Shown here piece after piece: positions 52,002 through 64,000 of a stretch of 64,000 nucleotides of DNA; position 1 is the first letter of the stretch, and the number at the start of each line of letters is the position of its first letter. Source of the stretch: Poa pratensis (Eukaryota; Streptophyta; Magnoliopsida; Poales; Poaceae); contig CAMZMU010000052.1 of the NCBI GenBank assembly GCA_947311845.1, positions 133,949,169-134,013,168 on the forward strand, written 5' to 3'. Made by a program: the position numbers and the translations under genes. The notes beneath the pieces are model-generated. The model was given only the letters and a program-made list of their open reading frames with translations, searched no databases and was not told the origin of the DNA.

Positions 52002-53924
52002 TTTTTTTGTACAACAAGGATTTTATTACTTTAAGAACACTTTACAGAGAGCAGCGTGCACAGGGCAACGCTTTGGTCCGAGAATACATCTCTGAATGAA
52101 CAAGCAACATTTGCTTCGGAGCTAGCCAAGCATCTAAAAAGGAAAGCTCTATTCTGAATCCTGAGAGCAAGCCTAGCATGATGATCTGCCTTGAAATTAA
52201 AACTTCTGGAGATATGAAATATTCTCTGAGAGTTGAAAGAGCTGCTATTGAAGACAGTAGCTAGTTGTGGCCTGATTTCCCAATGACCAAGGGCATCAAG
52301 CAAATTGTGATTTGCAGCAGCTTTGGCAAGAGTAGCATTGTCAGTGAAGAAGGTAAATTGCTGGAGTTGCAGAAGATCTACCAGCTTCGCTGCGAGAAGA
52401 AGGCCAAAGGCCTCTGCCTGCAACACCGATGATACTGGTGGCGAGATGGCGGATACAAAGAGCTGGGAGCAATGTCGATTGCCCTCCACCTGAATGAATA
52501 TTCCTAGCCCAGCTGGCGTAGGAGGATTTCCCTGCTCCTGAAGTTGTACCCATGACGCATCCATGTATATCTTGGTTCCTGTGAAGCTTGATGGTTCAGC
52601 TATGGTCGATCCAGGGAGTACATCAAGTTGCTTCTGGTAAGAAATCAGACGACCATGCGCCTGAGGAAGCGCAGGCAGTGCATCATCGCCCTCCATCCTG
52701 TTCCCCTGAAGAATAGCTCTAGCTGCAACAAAAACTTGTGAAGGTAGATTTATTTTTCTGCCAAATATCGAATCGTTCCTCGCTTTCCAAAGACACCAGA
52801 GAAAGGTATACACATTAGGGAGTGAGGCACTTGGGTGTCCGAGGATAAAATCACATGTATCATAGCAGGAATTGAGTTGTATTGGGCTGCATAAAATTCA
52901 GAGCGAATGAACCAAGGGTAGTTGAACCATGCCGCTCTTGCAAAGGGGCAAAGAAAGAATAGATGCATTTCATCCTCAATTAAGCTACACCTGGAGCATT
53001 CTTCATCAATGTGTATAGAGTACCTGCCAGCACGCTTACCTGTAGGAAGGGCACGGCGAAGAAGCCGCCAAGCAAAAGTCTGCACTCTAGGAGGCATGCT
53101 TTTCTCCTTCCAAACCTGATTAAGTAGCAGTTTTACCTGTGGTGGTACTTCCTTCGGTCTTTGATTTAGAGGTAGGGCCAAATTGTTGAAACAGTGCTTG
53201 TAAGCACTCTTGGAAGTGAAAGTTCCTGTTGGTGTTAGTTTCCAACAAAGCATGTCTGCACCTTCTGTATTGATAATAGGCGCCTGAAGAATTGCATTAG
53301 CAGTTTGAGGTGTAAAAAGATTTTGAACGAGAGGGACGTTCCAAGCTTTTTGGTTTGGAAGCCAGAGATCTTTAACGACTGCAGGATAAACATAAGGCTG
53401 GGGTTGAATAATAAGATTATCATAAATTGTTTCCCATTCAGAGAACCAAGGAGTGCTCCATATTGAACTACCACCATCAAAAACTTGATAAAAAGCAGCA
53501 GAGATTAAGAGAGGTCATACCTTCAGGATGGCAGTCCAAAAAGCAGATTTGGGCTTATTTGACTTCGCTCTCCAGATTGTAGTGTCATGGTGATACTTTG
53601 CCTTAAGAATCATTGCAAGATGGCTTTGCGGTTCCTTTGCTAATCTCCAGGCCTCTGAGAGAAGAAGGCCCTGATTTACTGCCTGTAAGTTTCTGACTCC
53701 TAGGCCACCAATGTTCTTTTCGATGCAAACGTCAGCCCATGCCCTAAGGCACAAGCTTTTCGTGGTCGACTCCTCTTTGACACCTGTCCACCAGAAGTTT
53801 CTTATGATAGCGGTGAGTTTTGCTAGAAACTTCTTAGAGAAAAGAATATTAGACATATAGTAGATAGGTATGGAGGAGAAGACATATTTAACAAGGGTAA
53901 GCCTGTGAGTTTTCACATGCTGCG
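52002..53924 (-). mobile_element. 5'-truncated LINE with 13-bp target duplication
   Basis: AGTCTGTGAGCTT is at 51989-52001 and 53925-53937. The left end is a T run (poly(A) on the minus strand) before the complement of TAATAAAATCC. Minus frames from right to left give the thumb and C-terminal part of LINE reverse transcriptase (YYMSNILFSKKFLAKL, NIGGLGVRNLQAVNQGLL), the zf-RVT region (AWRLLRRALPTGKRAGRY, CSRCSLIEDEMHLFFLCPFA) and an RNase H-like domain (IYMDASWVQ, VLQAEAFGLLLAAKL, FFTDNATLAKAAANH). At least two frame changes occur, and the endonuclease and RT palm are lost by 5' truncation. Confidence 0.92.
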
Positions 53925-54095
53925 AGTCTGTGAGCTTGATAATATCTTTCGGCCATGCATGTGACCAACAAGCAGCGAGCCATTAGATGTGAACGCTAGA
54001 TATTAGCGACAACTTCGGCCTTCAAACGTGGCCGGAGTCTGTGAAATCGTAGTCGCTGAATAAATGGCAATGACAACACTGATAGGTTTGTCTTA

Positions 54096-54344
54096 GGATG
54101 GTCACAGTGCGGGAGTCTTCACACACTTCAAGATAGGTTTGCTTATGTGGCATATAGTTAATGAGGAGAGATGTTTGTGGTAATTTAGGTAGTTATCGTA
54201 ACATCACACTTATCAAGGCAAAATGAATCTATAGCCTAATAAATAAGACACCACATATATGTTACTCACCACTGTGGAGGTAGTAACATAGGCTAGTAAT
54301 ATCAACATGTTACTACTATATGTTACTCCCCATTGCGAGCAGTC
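54096..54344. mobile_element. MITE, Tourist/Harbinger-like
   Basis: The ends GGATGGTCACAGTGCGGGAG and, inverted, GACTGCTCGCAATGGGGAGT are similar. TTA is on both sides (54093-54095 and 54345-54347), the usual Harbinger target. The interior contains ATAGGCTAGTAATATCAACA and TGTTACTAC words common in such grass MITEs. Confidence 0.6.
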
Positions 54345-54533
54345 TTATGAATAAACGTGGCCGGACTATAGCCATTTTCGCTTTGTCTTATTTAATGAAA
54401 ACGGCAAGTTTTTGCCTCGTTTAAAATGACACATTCTCTACACGGGATCTTTGGCGACATTCCAGCCACATGTGCAAAGTATCAACAAAGAAGTCACAAC
54501 ATGTTGAATGATTATACATACAGGGGGGAAAAG

Positions 54534-54900
54534 TCAGGATTCGGTCATCCATATGTCTATTTCTTCCTTAGCCATATGTTTCGTCAGACTGATTATAAAA
54601 ACCAGTGTCAGCCAAACAAGCAGAATAGGCGGCTCCTATTACTTTCGAGGTACCCCTTGCTTATAAAATGTTCATGCCAGATATTAGTGACCATCCCGTA
54701 GCATCAGCCATAACCATGAAAAGAAAACACATTTGACACAGTATCTAGAGGCAGTCCAGCCCCTAATGTGAAGTGTCAAACTGTCAACACACAACTCACA
54801 AAGATCTTGAAAGGAACTGATGATATAAGGAACGTAAAAAAGTCAAGGATTCGGTCATCCATATGTCTATTTCTTCTTTAGCCATATGTTTCATCAGCTT
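54534..54900. repeat. Direct repeat of about 65 bp
   Basis: GGATTCGGTCATCCATATGT...TTAGCCATATGTTTC appears at 54536-54593 and again at 54847-54892, with a few differences. The surrounding 54350-55160 otherwise holds no gene that I recognise; it is probably 3' flanking sequence of the FLZ gene. Confidence 0.8.
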
Positions 54901-55211
54901 CATTAGAGAAAACCTTAAACCTACCACACCACCATCACCAAACAGCTACAAAAACTACTGGGAAAAATTCACAGGAAAAAGTCCAGGAAAACCTATACAT
55001 CATCGCCATCACCGATACAGGCTGCTGCAGGCACAAAAACCATGCCGCAACAGACCACCACCACCAAAAAGGCGCAAGGGGTTTAAACAAAAAACACAAA
55101 CCCATATACTACCATGTGAGTGAGACCGTAAGTAGTAATTAAGCGATAGTTTCTTTCCGGTGGCGATGTGGGATCATCTGGATGGTCTTGGCCTGGGGGA
55201 AAGCGAGCAAG

Positions 55212-56673
55212 TCAGCCGGCGAGGATTGACCCGGCCCGGGTCTTGGGAGGCCTCGGAGGGGACTCCACCTCCCCGAGGGACGCCGGCCTCTGCGACAGCT
55301 TCTTGGTGGCGTTCTTCTCCTTCCTCTCCACGTACTCGTCCGCCTCCATCTGCTCCCTCCGGCACTCCTCGCTGCAGAATGGGATGTCCCCTCTGCTCAA
55401 TCGAAAGACATTTGAACATATTAGAACTCGTCCAATGAATAATACTTCAGTATTTGTGTACTGAAAATGTAAATCTAAATCAAACTGCTCCTGTTACATG
55501 TCTCTATTTTTTGAAACATCTCTGTATTGCTATTCATTTCCTCGGATGCAGAAACTGAAGCAAAATCTTGAGTGTTTTTTTTATCACTAAGTTTTCTCGT
55601 GAGCATATATAGTTTCTACAAGAAAAAAATCAGATTTGTTTCGGTTGCGCCTGCCCCACTTCATGCAGCGCAATCGCAATCTAAACAAGAAACCAAATGA
55701 CCTTACAGAACCTAAAATAGCCACAGTGCCTGTTCAACTCATCCACCAGCGATAACAACAGCAAAGGAGAACGAATACCTTGTCTTCCATCAGAAGCACA
55801 GAGGCAGAATCGAAAAAAAAGGTCGCATGCTTAGCAACCAAGTCTCTCCTGAATCAAGAGCACTAACTTGGTAAACAAGGTAGAAACGGCAGATCTTAAA
55901 TTAGCACTAACTCCACCACATGCAGGCGTCCGTATCAAATCGTGACCATGGTTAAAGCCCACCGATTCAGGCCACGCGGAGTTTAATGGAATCACGCGCA
56001 AAGTAAAGCAGCCCGCCCGTACGAAGTTACGAACACGACCTGGATGACAAAACCTTTGCACCAACAACCCACTATATAGAAAAAAACGGAATGGAATCCC
56101 GCATCTATTTCTTCCCTTGTTTGTCCCAACACGAAGAAAGGAATGGCATGATTATCTTATTTTTACTGGGGAATCAGGTCAGGCACCGACTCTAGCTTTT
56201 CCCCGGCGGTAAAAATTTCTATTTGTTCCCCCCCAAAAAAATACAGCTCCAAAGACGCCGGAAGTGTCTCGACCCCGGGTCCCACCGCACCGGATACCCA
56301 AATCAACACAGGGAGAATGAACGAAGGAAGGGCGCGTCCGGGGAGGGGCAGACCTGTACATGAAGATGTCGCGGTTGCTGGCGATCGGCTTGCGGCAGAG
56401 GAAACAGGCGTCGAGGAAGTGGCCGTACGGCATCCCTCCGGGTCCCGATCCCGCCCCGCCGCCGCATCCCACCGGGAACGCCAGGTCGTCCTCCACGCCG
56501 GAGCTGGCGAGCCGTGTCCACGCGTCCGCCGACGCGCCGCCGCCGCCGATGGCGGACGAGCTGTCCCCGCCGATCCCGCTCCCGCTGCTGCCCTTGCCGC
56601 TTCCTCCGCTCCCGCCACGGCCCAGGCCGCCGGCCAGGAAGGCGCCGCCGCTGCCGTGGGGGGAGGAGTCCAT
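55212..56673 (-). CDS. FCS-like zinc finger protein (FLZ, DUF581)
   Basis: Exons 56354-56673 and 55212-55392 join to 166 residues with a TGA stop. The first ATG is at 56673; upstream the frame has no ATG. The N-terminal half is a Gly/Ser-rich low-complexity region. The FLZ domain covers about residues 86-128: FLDACFLCRKPI, DIFMYRGDIPFCSEECRREQ, with Cys90, Cys93, Cys113 and Cys117 in the CX2C-X19-CX3C layout and the FCS motif. The C-terminus is basic and Pro-rich. FLZ proteins bind the kinase SnRK1 and modulate energy and stress signalling. The intron (55393-56353) is 961 bp. Exon 1 is about 75% GC, usual for grass first exons. Confidence 0.95.
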
Positions 56674-57420
56674 CGCCGGCCGGCTAGGTGTGTCAGATCC
56701 CCCGACGGCGGCGGATCCACTGGGCAGATCCTCCGGGGGGTGGGGGGCCTCTTTATTGGATCCGGCGGTGGCGCTCTCGTGTTCGTCGGACCGGGTGCAG
56801 AGGCGAGAGGGCCGGACGGTGCGCGTATCGGTGGTGTTTAAAGGGGAGACAGGCTCGGCAGGGAGGAGGGAGGTGGTTTTATTAACTGAGGCCAGGGCTC
56901 GCGGTGGGGCCCGCGTGGCGGTGTGATAGCTAGTGTGGTGCACTGACTGGTGGGGCCGGACGGCATGAGAATGTGGGGGAGGGTGTGTGCGCGTTTGCCT
57001 TTTGTTTCCGTTCGTCGTATCTGGACGCGTCTCCCTCTCCTGTGAGATCTTTGCGCCTGCAGCGTGGGACCCACCCTCCGGTGAGAGTGGGTTCTGAGGG
57101 CCCGGTGACCTTTACCGACTGGCCATGGGTCGGGCTGCGCCTAAACAAAGCTCACCGGCGAAATCCCAGGCTCAGGCTCAGGCCCATCCAACCTTCACTC
57201 CTATATTTGAGGCCCAGGCTCATCCGTGATTGCAAAACCCCATCGGGTTTTCGGGTCTTGGGTCGGACTTCCTGAAAACTTCAAAATGCAAAGCCCTGGC
57301 TAATGCGACCTCCGGGCCAAAATCTCAGGCCCAGGCTCAGCCCATGGACAAGCCCAGGCCCTGGAAATTCAGGTTCGGCCGATCGGGCCGGACTTCCCAT
57401 GGCCAGATATAGTTACGAGA
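56674..57420 (-). promoter_or_regulatory. 5' leader and promoter region of the FLZ gene
   Basis: A GC-rich leader continues to about 56940. Further out are repeated GGCCCA/GGCTCAGGCCCA words (57170-57360), including CCCAGGCTCAGGCTCAGGCC and GGCCCAGGCTCATCC, four or more copies. No TATA box is convincing. A promoter here is inferred only from position. Confidence 0.35.
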
Positions 57421-58450
57421 CAGTCTTTTTGATGATTTTTTCCAAAAATCCGTGTGACTAACGAAAACATGTTGACAAGGCAAGTCCACTATCAGAACTG
57501 ACGGCCGTTAAGTGCGGCCATTTGGAGCGCGTCTGTGGGCCCCGTGGCCTTACACGGTTGTGGGGATTTGGTCGACGGACTGTGCTGTGGGCCGCTGTAT
57601 TGGTCCACATGGAAGTGGGCTGGTTAGTTATGCAGTGGCCTTCCCCTGACTTACGGTGTTAGCGTCGCCAAAGTATGTCTTGAAAGACCATAAGTAGTTG
57701 AGTGACACTATGTGTATTTGATACGTCATAAAATTATGAAGACAAATATTACACACAACAAATGTTTGGAATTGAGCAATCTCCAAAAGAGTGCAAGAGA
57801 ATCCTTAGGAATAATTACTAAGGATTACAGTCATGTGAATCAGACCACAAACATAACAAAAGATTCGAAGAATTGCATGAAATTTCTTTCAATCAAATGA
57901 AACCTTATAATTTTTTACAGATTTTTGTGTGCTCTATGACTTAGGAGTGCGTGGTCCAAAGGGTTTGTCAGTTTGCCTACTTCGTGAAACAAATGTTTGC
58001 ATGCCACTAATGCAATAAGTACTACAATAGATGGACATGTCTAGCTTTCTTTGAACACCATTTTAATTGGTTAAATACATCCCATATATTGTGGGCAATA
58101 CATGAAACACGGGTGTACGGTCTCACACCTAGAGGTGTTATCCAATCAATTTTTGGTTGTATAGGTAAGTCATATTTTATGTTTGATTTATGTATCACTA
58201 TGTCTCGACTGTTGAGTGTACTGTGCACGGACTACGATAATGTAGCAAGAAATAAACAAGAGTTCTTAATAACATCGCTTTTGTCTCAACACACACCCAC
58301 ATAAATTGTTTACATATTTAAGCTAATTGAGTATCATTATCATACTAGATCCAAATAAACTAGCCTCTACTACTCCAGCAAAACAAACACACACCACACC
58401 AACATAAACAAGTTCTAAAAATCCCAGAATCAACAAACTCCTTGCCCACT
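57420..58450. other. Intergenic stretch, nothing recognised
   Basis: AT-rich sequence, with short frames only. No terminal repeats, RNA gene or family motif was seen. Confidence 0.4.
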
Positions 58451-58451
58451 A

Positions 58452-59062
58452 ATAGATAGGCAAGGTTGTTGTTCCGACGAATAACTCTCTTATAAAGTTC
58501 ATTAATGTCCGAAGTCACTACTTTATCTCCAGACCTATAAACAATGGGTCTCAATTCGGGAGGAAGAACTGGTAATAAGCACAAAACCATCCATTCTGGT
58601 TCTACATTTGTTTGAATAAAATGTTTCGCCAATTGCATGCGTCTAATCAAAAAACTTTTCTTATTCGTCTTTTTCTATCTTCCCATTCATCTCCACTATA
58701 CCCCTCGTCTTCTAATTCCTTCAATTCGACCAAGGAATTCTCTATAATAATTCGCAAATCCAAATCTGCTAATTGTTCTCTAATAGCACCTGCTCCTGTC
58801 GCAATTTCCCGATTTCGAAATGTTGCAAAGCCCGGGGTAGAAAAAAAAGGGAGAAATGCTGTGGTTACAAGATGCAATTTCTTCTTCGAATAAACCTCGT
58901 AATCGTAAAAAAAAAGTAGGTTTTTTAGTGCTGGGCCTAGCAAAAGAAAAATCGCCGTATACTAGGCCCTCCAACTTCTTAAGAGGTTTATCTAAAAGAT
59001 TCGCGATATAACTAGGAAGACCTTTCAAATACCACACATGAGTCACGGGACCTTTGGTTTGC
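58452..59062 (-). pseudogene. rpoC1: Plastid-derived rpoC1 fragment (NUPT)
   Basis: The minus strand encodes parts of the plastid RNA polymerase beta' subunit: [98 protein letters not shown] and [18 protein letters not shown]. The order and wording follow the grass chloroplast gene, but A-run frameshifts (near 58840 and 58905) break the frame. Both flanks change abruptly to unrelated sequence (LAYLL then VGKEFVDS on the left). Only about 610 bp is present, so it is a nuclear insertion and not plastid contamination. Confidence 0.92.
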
Positions 59063-59349
59063 TATTATGATTGAATCCATATGACACAATCGACAACAAT
59101 TTGGCTTCGTAGCACGAGTAACTTCCTCAGGATAATAGACCAGAACAACAACAGTGAGAAATAAAGGTGACCAAACTACTACGATGAGAAGGATAGATAT
59201 TCTGAAAGCAAGATTGTTTTTAATCTTCCACACACCCTCACAAAGATGCAACAACCCCCAAACCCTATTTCCTTTATAAGATAAATTTTAGTCATAAAAT
59301 TCATATACCTTTCCATGCAGATTCTTACCGTTCAAATCACTGGAAATAA

Positions 59350-60080
59350 CATTGCAAATATAGCTCGCCAATCGCGCCGAAAGAAAATTAATGATCTATA
59401 GTTTCCTTGCAAGAACAGATACGCCACCTTTCATCCCATGTCCAACCACGAAGCACTAGGTTATCCTCTGTGAAAATGCTATCATAAAAATTACTATAAG
59501 AAAATTTGAACTCTTAGAGGTACCCTAATCTTTCAAAAACTTTTAAATTTACATTGCACATGTTGAGTCTTAAGGAGTGTATACAAGGACTTAACTTTAG
59601 ACATGCAATTCTAAGTTAATAACAATCCACAACAACCATTTTCCTCAGAAATGGCTACATTATCGCACAAGGTTTTAATCAAAATATTCATAAGATAAAC
59701 TGCAAGGTTAAAGCAAATGGTTGAGATAGGATCACCTTGCCTAACACCCCCACAGTTTTAAAATAAGCGCAAATCTGGTCATCAATTAACACAATTACTT
59801 TACCATCATTCACTACACTCCTGACCCAACTAGTGAACTTTTAGGAAAGCTCATTACAAATAAAGCTCGTTTGGCTTATCATAAGCTTTTCAGAATAAAC
59901 TTTAAACATTATAACATAAGTTTTCGTTCTATACAGCTGATGCAAAGTCTCATGAAGTAACCCAACCCTATATAGGATAAATTTATCTCGAATAAAAGCG
60001 GTTCTGATATCTAGGATAAATCTGCATACTTGTTCAAACTCAGAAAAGTCTGATCTAGAACGTAGCTAGAACTTCAATTA
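59350..60080 (-). pseudogene. Old LINE reverse transcriptase remnant
   Basis: The minus strand has VRQGDPISTICFNLAVYLMN near 59750, the RQGDPIS signature of plant LINEs, and traces of RT on both sides (FTSWVRSVVND, ILIDDQICAYF, LDIRTAFIRD). There are many stops and frame changes. The boundaries are approximate and no target duplication was seen. Confidence 0.55.
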
Positions 60081-60093
60081 ACCAGGATGAAGT

Positions 60094-60200
60094 GAGTGCT
60101 CCCTACGTTCCTTTTACTCGGCGTATTAGATTTGTCTTAAGTCAAACGTTCTAAAGTTTGACCAAGTTTATAGAACAAAATACAAACAAGTTTATAGCCG
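60094..60200. mobile_element. Partial Stowaway-type MITE
   Basis: GTGCTCCCTACGTTCCTTTT followed by CGGCGTATTAGATTTGTC and AAGTTTGACCAAGTTTATAG resembles the left half of the Thalos-type Stowaway group. The inverted right end was not found, so it is truncated or degraded. Confidence 0.5.
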
Positions 60201-63200
60201 GTAAGGTTTATTTAATATTGGCAATGTAAGAAGCCACACATACAAACAAGCCATTTCTCGCGTTAAAATACTTGGAAAACGTCGTTATTAAGTATAACAT
60301 ACAAGTCAATTAGGTCTGCATGACCATCGTATGGCAACCGCTGGAAGAAAACAAGTTGTTAAACTTCGGGATTAATTGAATAATGCAAGGCAAGCTGAAG
60401 TTATAGAAACAGGTCAACATTCTCCATCAAACACGACTCCAAATTTCTTTCAGTTGTTTTCCTTGCCGCAGGACGCAGCCATGTTTTTTATACTCGTGGA
60501 CATTTTCACACAGTCTGACCGCTGCCTCGCCGACGTTCGCACTTTTAAAATTCCACAAAATTCATGCACGATGATCCAGGGCCCTACTATTCTAACGGTC
60601 CACAAAGTTATTTTTGCATTTCTCATCAACAATGCCGGCCGCCGCATCAGCCGATTATCACATGCTTGTTTTACGTTTTCGGCGATTGAGCAGCCGATGA
60701 AATGAGACGACGGATCACGATGGCTAGATGACGCTCGTAGATGGCCAACCGAGGCGACTAGCCGAGTTGCTCAACTGTAATGGAGACGAAACTAGGCCTG
60801 AGACGTTTCTTCCCCGCACTAACCCCACGCTTTCCATCTGCCCAAACAGGTACTCCAAGGATGGCGATTGCTCTCCATTTTTTCAGGTGGTACTAACGAG
60901 TAGGGATTACGCCTGAGATGTACCTCTAGTGTAGCACTTGGAAGCAAAGTTGACCCGGGATAATTACAGGCCGTGATGGCGTGATCGACTTCAGGTAATT
61001 AAGCAGCTGTAGTGCTGAGTGTTCATGTCGCACACTCGGTGGTGGATTTCACTGTCTCCTTTACTCCCGTCCAGTGTCCCTGGCCGGCGGTGTCGGTGTG
61101 TGTGGTGAATGAGTAAGCCTAAAGTCTAAAGACTAATTTACTTTTGCTGATCTTACATCACCCCCAGTTCCGGTAACTTCGAGGTTTTTGTCAGGTCGAT
61201 GTTACTCTGATAGTCCGGCGCAAGACAATGGAGCGCGACAGTTACTGTGCTGACGGTGACGACAGGAGACCTGGTGGTGGAAAAAGTGTTCTTGTTGGGG
61301 TAGTGTGGCTTGGCACACTTGAGTTGTCAATTCTTAGGAGGGAGAAAAAATTACATGTGCTACTGTTGGTCTATTAGTACTAGTTAATTGACATCTCCCT
61401 CTCACGGCGGTGCAAGTTTCTCCACTTTAATCAGGTGTTTAAACTTTCAACATGACAACGGCAGCTATGCTAAACCTCTCTACCGCAAGGAAAAGCAGAG
61501 GATTCTTTGTTCTCGAAACCGGAGGAAAAGCCGGGGAATAATCAAAGGCAAGAAACCTGCACACTACTTCTCTGCATCGTCAAGGAAGTGCTTAATAAAG
61601 CGCCAGAAGCTAAACTCTTTAGCTCCTTGTCTTCGATCGACTGAACAAAACATGCGCTAAATCGAATGCTTTAAGAACTATACTTTCCGTTTCATGCGCC
61701 TAATTAAACTGATCGTTGATTTTTCAAGGAAGATTTGTTTCCCTTTGCTTTCGGAAAAGGGAGCGGCATCATGGTTGGGAGGTCCTAGACCAACATCGTG
61801 CTCAAAACAAAGTACCACGACGCATCGGACGCATGGTCCCCAAGCTTTTCGGAGGATCTCGTTGCAACTAGCTATAGCTAGTAGCCTCACAGGTTGTTGA
61901 GCCGGCTACACCGCGAAGCTAGCGATCGTGCCACTGAAGGAGTGAAGTTCATCATGGAAGAGCCCCGGAATTCCGATTTAAAGGTTTCAGAGAAGTCGCT
62001 CGAGTGAACTCCAGCTTCGTTCCCACATAGCCGCCTTCTCAAGTATTCTCTTATTTTACGGCAGATCGGTTCATAATTGTCCTGTTGAGGTTCATGAATG
62101 AGAAATGTCATCAGTTTATGCAGAGGACAATTAACACCGGCAGGCCTTTCGGTGAGCACCTCTCCCGCTTTCCCTCCATATGTCGCGTGCTTGTCATCTG
62201 TCCAAACTAGAGCGGTGAACATCAAGCTAGGTGCATGTGTTTCGGCACTTCACTTAGTAGTTAGTACGATCCTACTCCACTAGATTTAGGCAAGCAGCTA
62301 GCTAGAGCGATGCTCGTTTTGGGGCGTTGAGATGTCCCGATTTGTATGTAGCTCGGACATATGCTCATGTGTCCTGGTGGTGGTCGTGATTCGATTTCAT
62401 CAAAGGATGCACGCGAACAAAGTTTAAGGACACCTGTCCCGCTAATTAGACTGCGGATCTAGCATCGCCGTCGGTTGATAACTAATCTAGCTTGTGCCCT
62501 CCTTGTGGGAGAAAAAAATGGGAGCTGCGGTGACCATTAACGATTGACATCCTTCCTTGGTAAAATTTCGTCGGCTGGGACGGAGACCTGTCCGCTGCCC
62601 CGGACGGGAGGAGGAAGAGACGGTGAGCCGCACCAGCGGAGCGTGGTGGATCTCACCGTCGGAGTGTAAAAAGCGATGCCCGATCGAAGATATGTTTCCG
62701 AGATATTTTCGTCGAGGCGTAGCGTAGCCATACGGTTCTGAATGTACGGTGCTCGTGCTTGTACTCCACTTCGCAGCGAAGCGAATCGGAATGGCGATCG
62801 ATCGATGCGTGTGAAGATCTCCGTAGACGGTCGAGGTTGCTTGCCTGGTCTCGATGCAGATCTTTGCCCCTTGCTTGCACATCTTAGGCCTTGTAGTTTA
62901 GCTCCGGTCACTTCACTGCAATCTACCCATACGGGGGAAATGTATCGAGGTGTTCCCATGCATGCCAGTCATGTTTTCTCATACAGTGCGGCTGGTTTGT
63001 ATCCTGATCAAGTCCGTTAACATGTGTTCCTCATGATTAAGCTGCATTCTCACTCTGATCCTGCATGCCTGTTTAAGCTTGAATGACCCTATTGCATCCT
63101 TTGTCGAGAATTTATATATAGCAGGAATAACCCTACTGCTCCGTTCGGATGTTCATATTGAGAGGGTAGACATTATATTGGTTGAATATCAATATCACGA

Positions 63201-64000
63201 GATATTGATATTGAGTTCCAATATCAATATTTGTGTTTGGATGTTTAGATAATCAGAACCCAAACTTGATATTGAGCTTTAATGCCGAAAGCTGTTTGGA
63301 TGGTTAAATTGAGGAATTGACATGTTCGTTAGATATTCAAACCCTTGCTCCTCTTCTTCCTCGAGCTCTTATCCGACTTCTTACTGTCCATCGAGACAGG
63401 GCTAGAGCCTGAAACCTCCACCTCTTCAGAGCTTCCATCAGAAGGGGGCTGGGCGTGACCATGGACAAACCTAGCTCGTGCTCGTCGTTGAATCGCCATC
63501 GTTAGAGAGCCCACAGAGTAGATCGAAGTGGGGCAAAAGCTGCGCCTCGCCTTCTCTTCCTCCTCGACCAAGGAATCGAACCGGGGAGCCCGGGATCGCC
63601 GTCCCCGACCTTGTCTTCTTCCTCTGCTCTGGCCCAACCCCGACGCCTCTGCTCGCGATGACGCCCAGCTCCACCCCGTCGTCGACGTTGTGCTCCGCCC
63701 CCAGTCTCTGCTCCTCGAGCTCGTGCGACTCCAGGCCAACGACCTTGATTTCGTCTGCATCCAGAGGCGACGGGAGAAGATGACGGCGCCGGGAAGGAGG
63801 AGTAGAGGATGGACGACAGAAATATCCGCGCGCCGTCGTGCCTATCGGGAAGGAGGTGGGGCGGGAGGCAGTGGCGGAGCTACACCTGCGCGCCGCCGCC
63901 TAGGTCTGCGCGAGAGACGAGCGCAGCAGCGAGGGAGAGAAGTCGAGAGGAGCAGACAGTCGCGAAGCGTTACGCGAGGCGGGGCGAATATCGCACAATG
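60200..64000. other. Right end of the window, no gene recognised
   Basis: Open frames here are short and overlap on both strands. I could attach none to a family. A frame of 143 codons at 63760-63329 (minus, ending in a Lys/Ser-rich KKSDKSSRKKRSKG) lies in a GC-rich block and could be an exon end. The first ATG and splice sites are unclear. Near 63869 GCAGTGGCGGAGCTACACC looks like a hAT-type terminus. At 63180-63260 the word AATATCAATATC recurs. Confidence 0.35.

Noticed and set aside
56179..56943. A longer N-terminus for the FLZ protein (starting near 56943)
   Set aside because: The upstream extension begins with GTG and has no ATG. The first ATG at 56673 gives a typical FLZ length.
58360..59062. 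A functional RNA polymerase beta' gene, or plastid contamination
   Set aside because: Only a fragment is present, with frameshifts, and it joins unrelated nuclear sequence on both sides.
1..64000. CRISPR arrays, bacterial operons, phage, tRNA or rRNA genes
   Set aside because: No regularly spaced short repeats, no ribosome-binding-site operons, and no tRNA cloverleaf or rRNA text were recognised. The sequence is a plant nuclear one.

Overview
The window is nuclear DNA of a grass, most likely a Triticeae species (wheat, barley or Aegilops type). The reasons are CTCCCTCCG-type Stowaway MITEs with TA duplications, a large Tat-type Ty3/gypsy element with an antisense gene, GC-rich first exons with multi-intron genes, a grass-type Helitron end, and a density of nested transposons typical of large cereal genomes. 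No bacterial, viral or CRISPR feature was seen. All coordinates and identity counts come from reading by eye.

Four host genes can be reconstructed, all on the minus strand. (1) NOC4/NOC4L-like nucleolar complex gene, 14 exons visible (619-6111), with its 3' end beyond the left edge. (2) A three-exon Nucleotid_trans (PF03407) glycosyltransferase-like gene (35324-37826). (3) A five-exon plastid-targeted membrane protein resembling the plant YCF37-homologue family (38904-43821), with a Copia element in intron 2. (4) A two-exon FCS-like zinc finger (FLZ) gene (55212-56673). Exon joins for genes 2-4 give complete uninterrupted frames. NOC4 gives 523 uninterrupted codons.

Between the genes lie nested mobile elements. 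6-7.4 kb: an internal LINE fragment with a 15-bp target duplication sits 90 bp upstream of the NOC4 start. 9.5-22.7 kb: a 13.2-kb Ty3/gypsy element (minus) with 496-bp LTRs and GATAC duplications. Its gag-pol is frameshifted, and between integrase and 3' LTR it carries an intron-containing gene pair on the opposite strand. 22.8-25.5 kb: a non-coding LTR retrotransposon. 27-28 kb: a hAT-like element with a C27 tract. 28.3-31.4 kb: a Helitron with a captured F-box/LRR gene piece and a nested retroposon. 31.5-34.1 kb: a LINE 3' end broken by a MITE and by a second GC-rich retroposon with its own target duplication. 44.7-51.7 kb: a tandem segmental duplication whose second copy is split by a 3.3-kb MULE with a truncated mudrA and a truncated plant-mobile-domain (PMD) gene tail to tail. 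52.0-53.9 kb: a 5'-truncated LINE. 58.45-59.06 kb: a plastid rpoC1 insertion (NUPT). From 60.2 kb to the end no gene is recognised.

The points most worth following up are the spliced antisense gene in the gypsy element, the near-perfect 548-bp inverted repeat flanking NOC4 exons 13-14 (a geometry that favours back-splicing or double-stranded RNA, if it is not an assembly fold-back), the MULE with its tail-to-tail mudrA/PMD remnants, and the Helitron gene capture.
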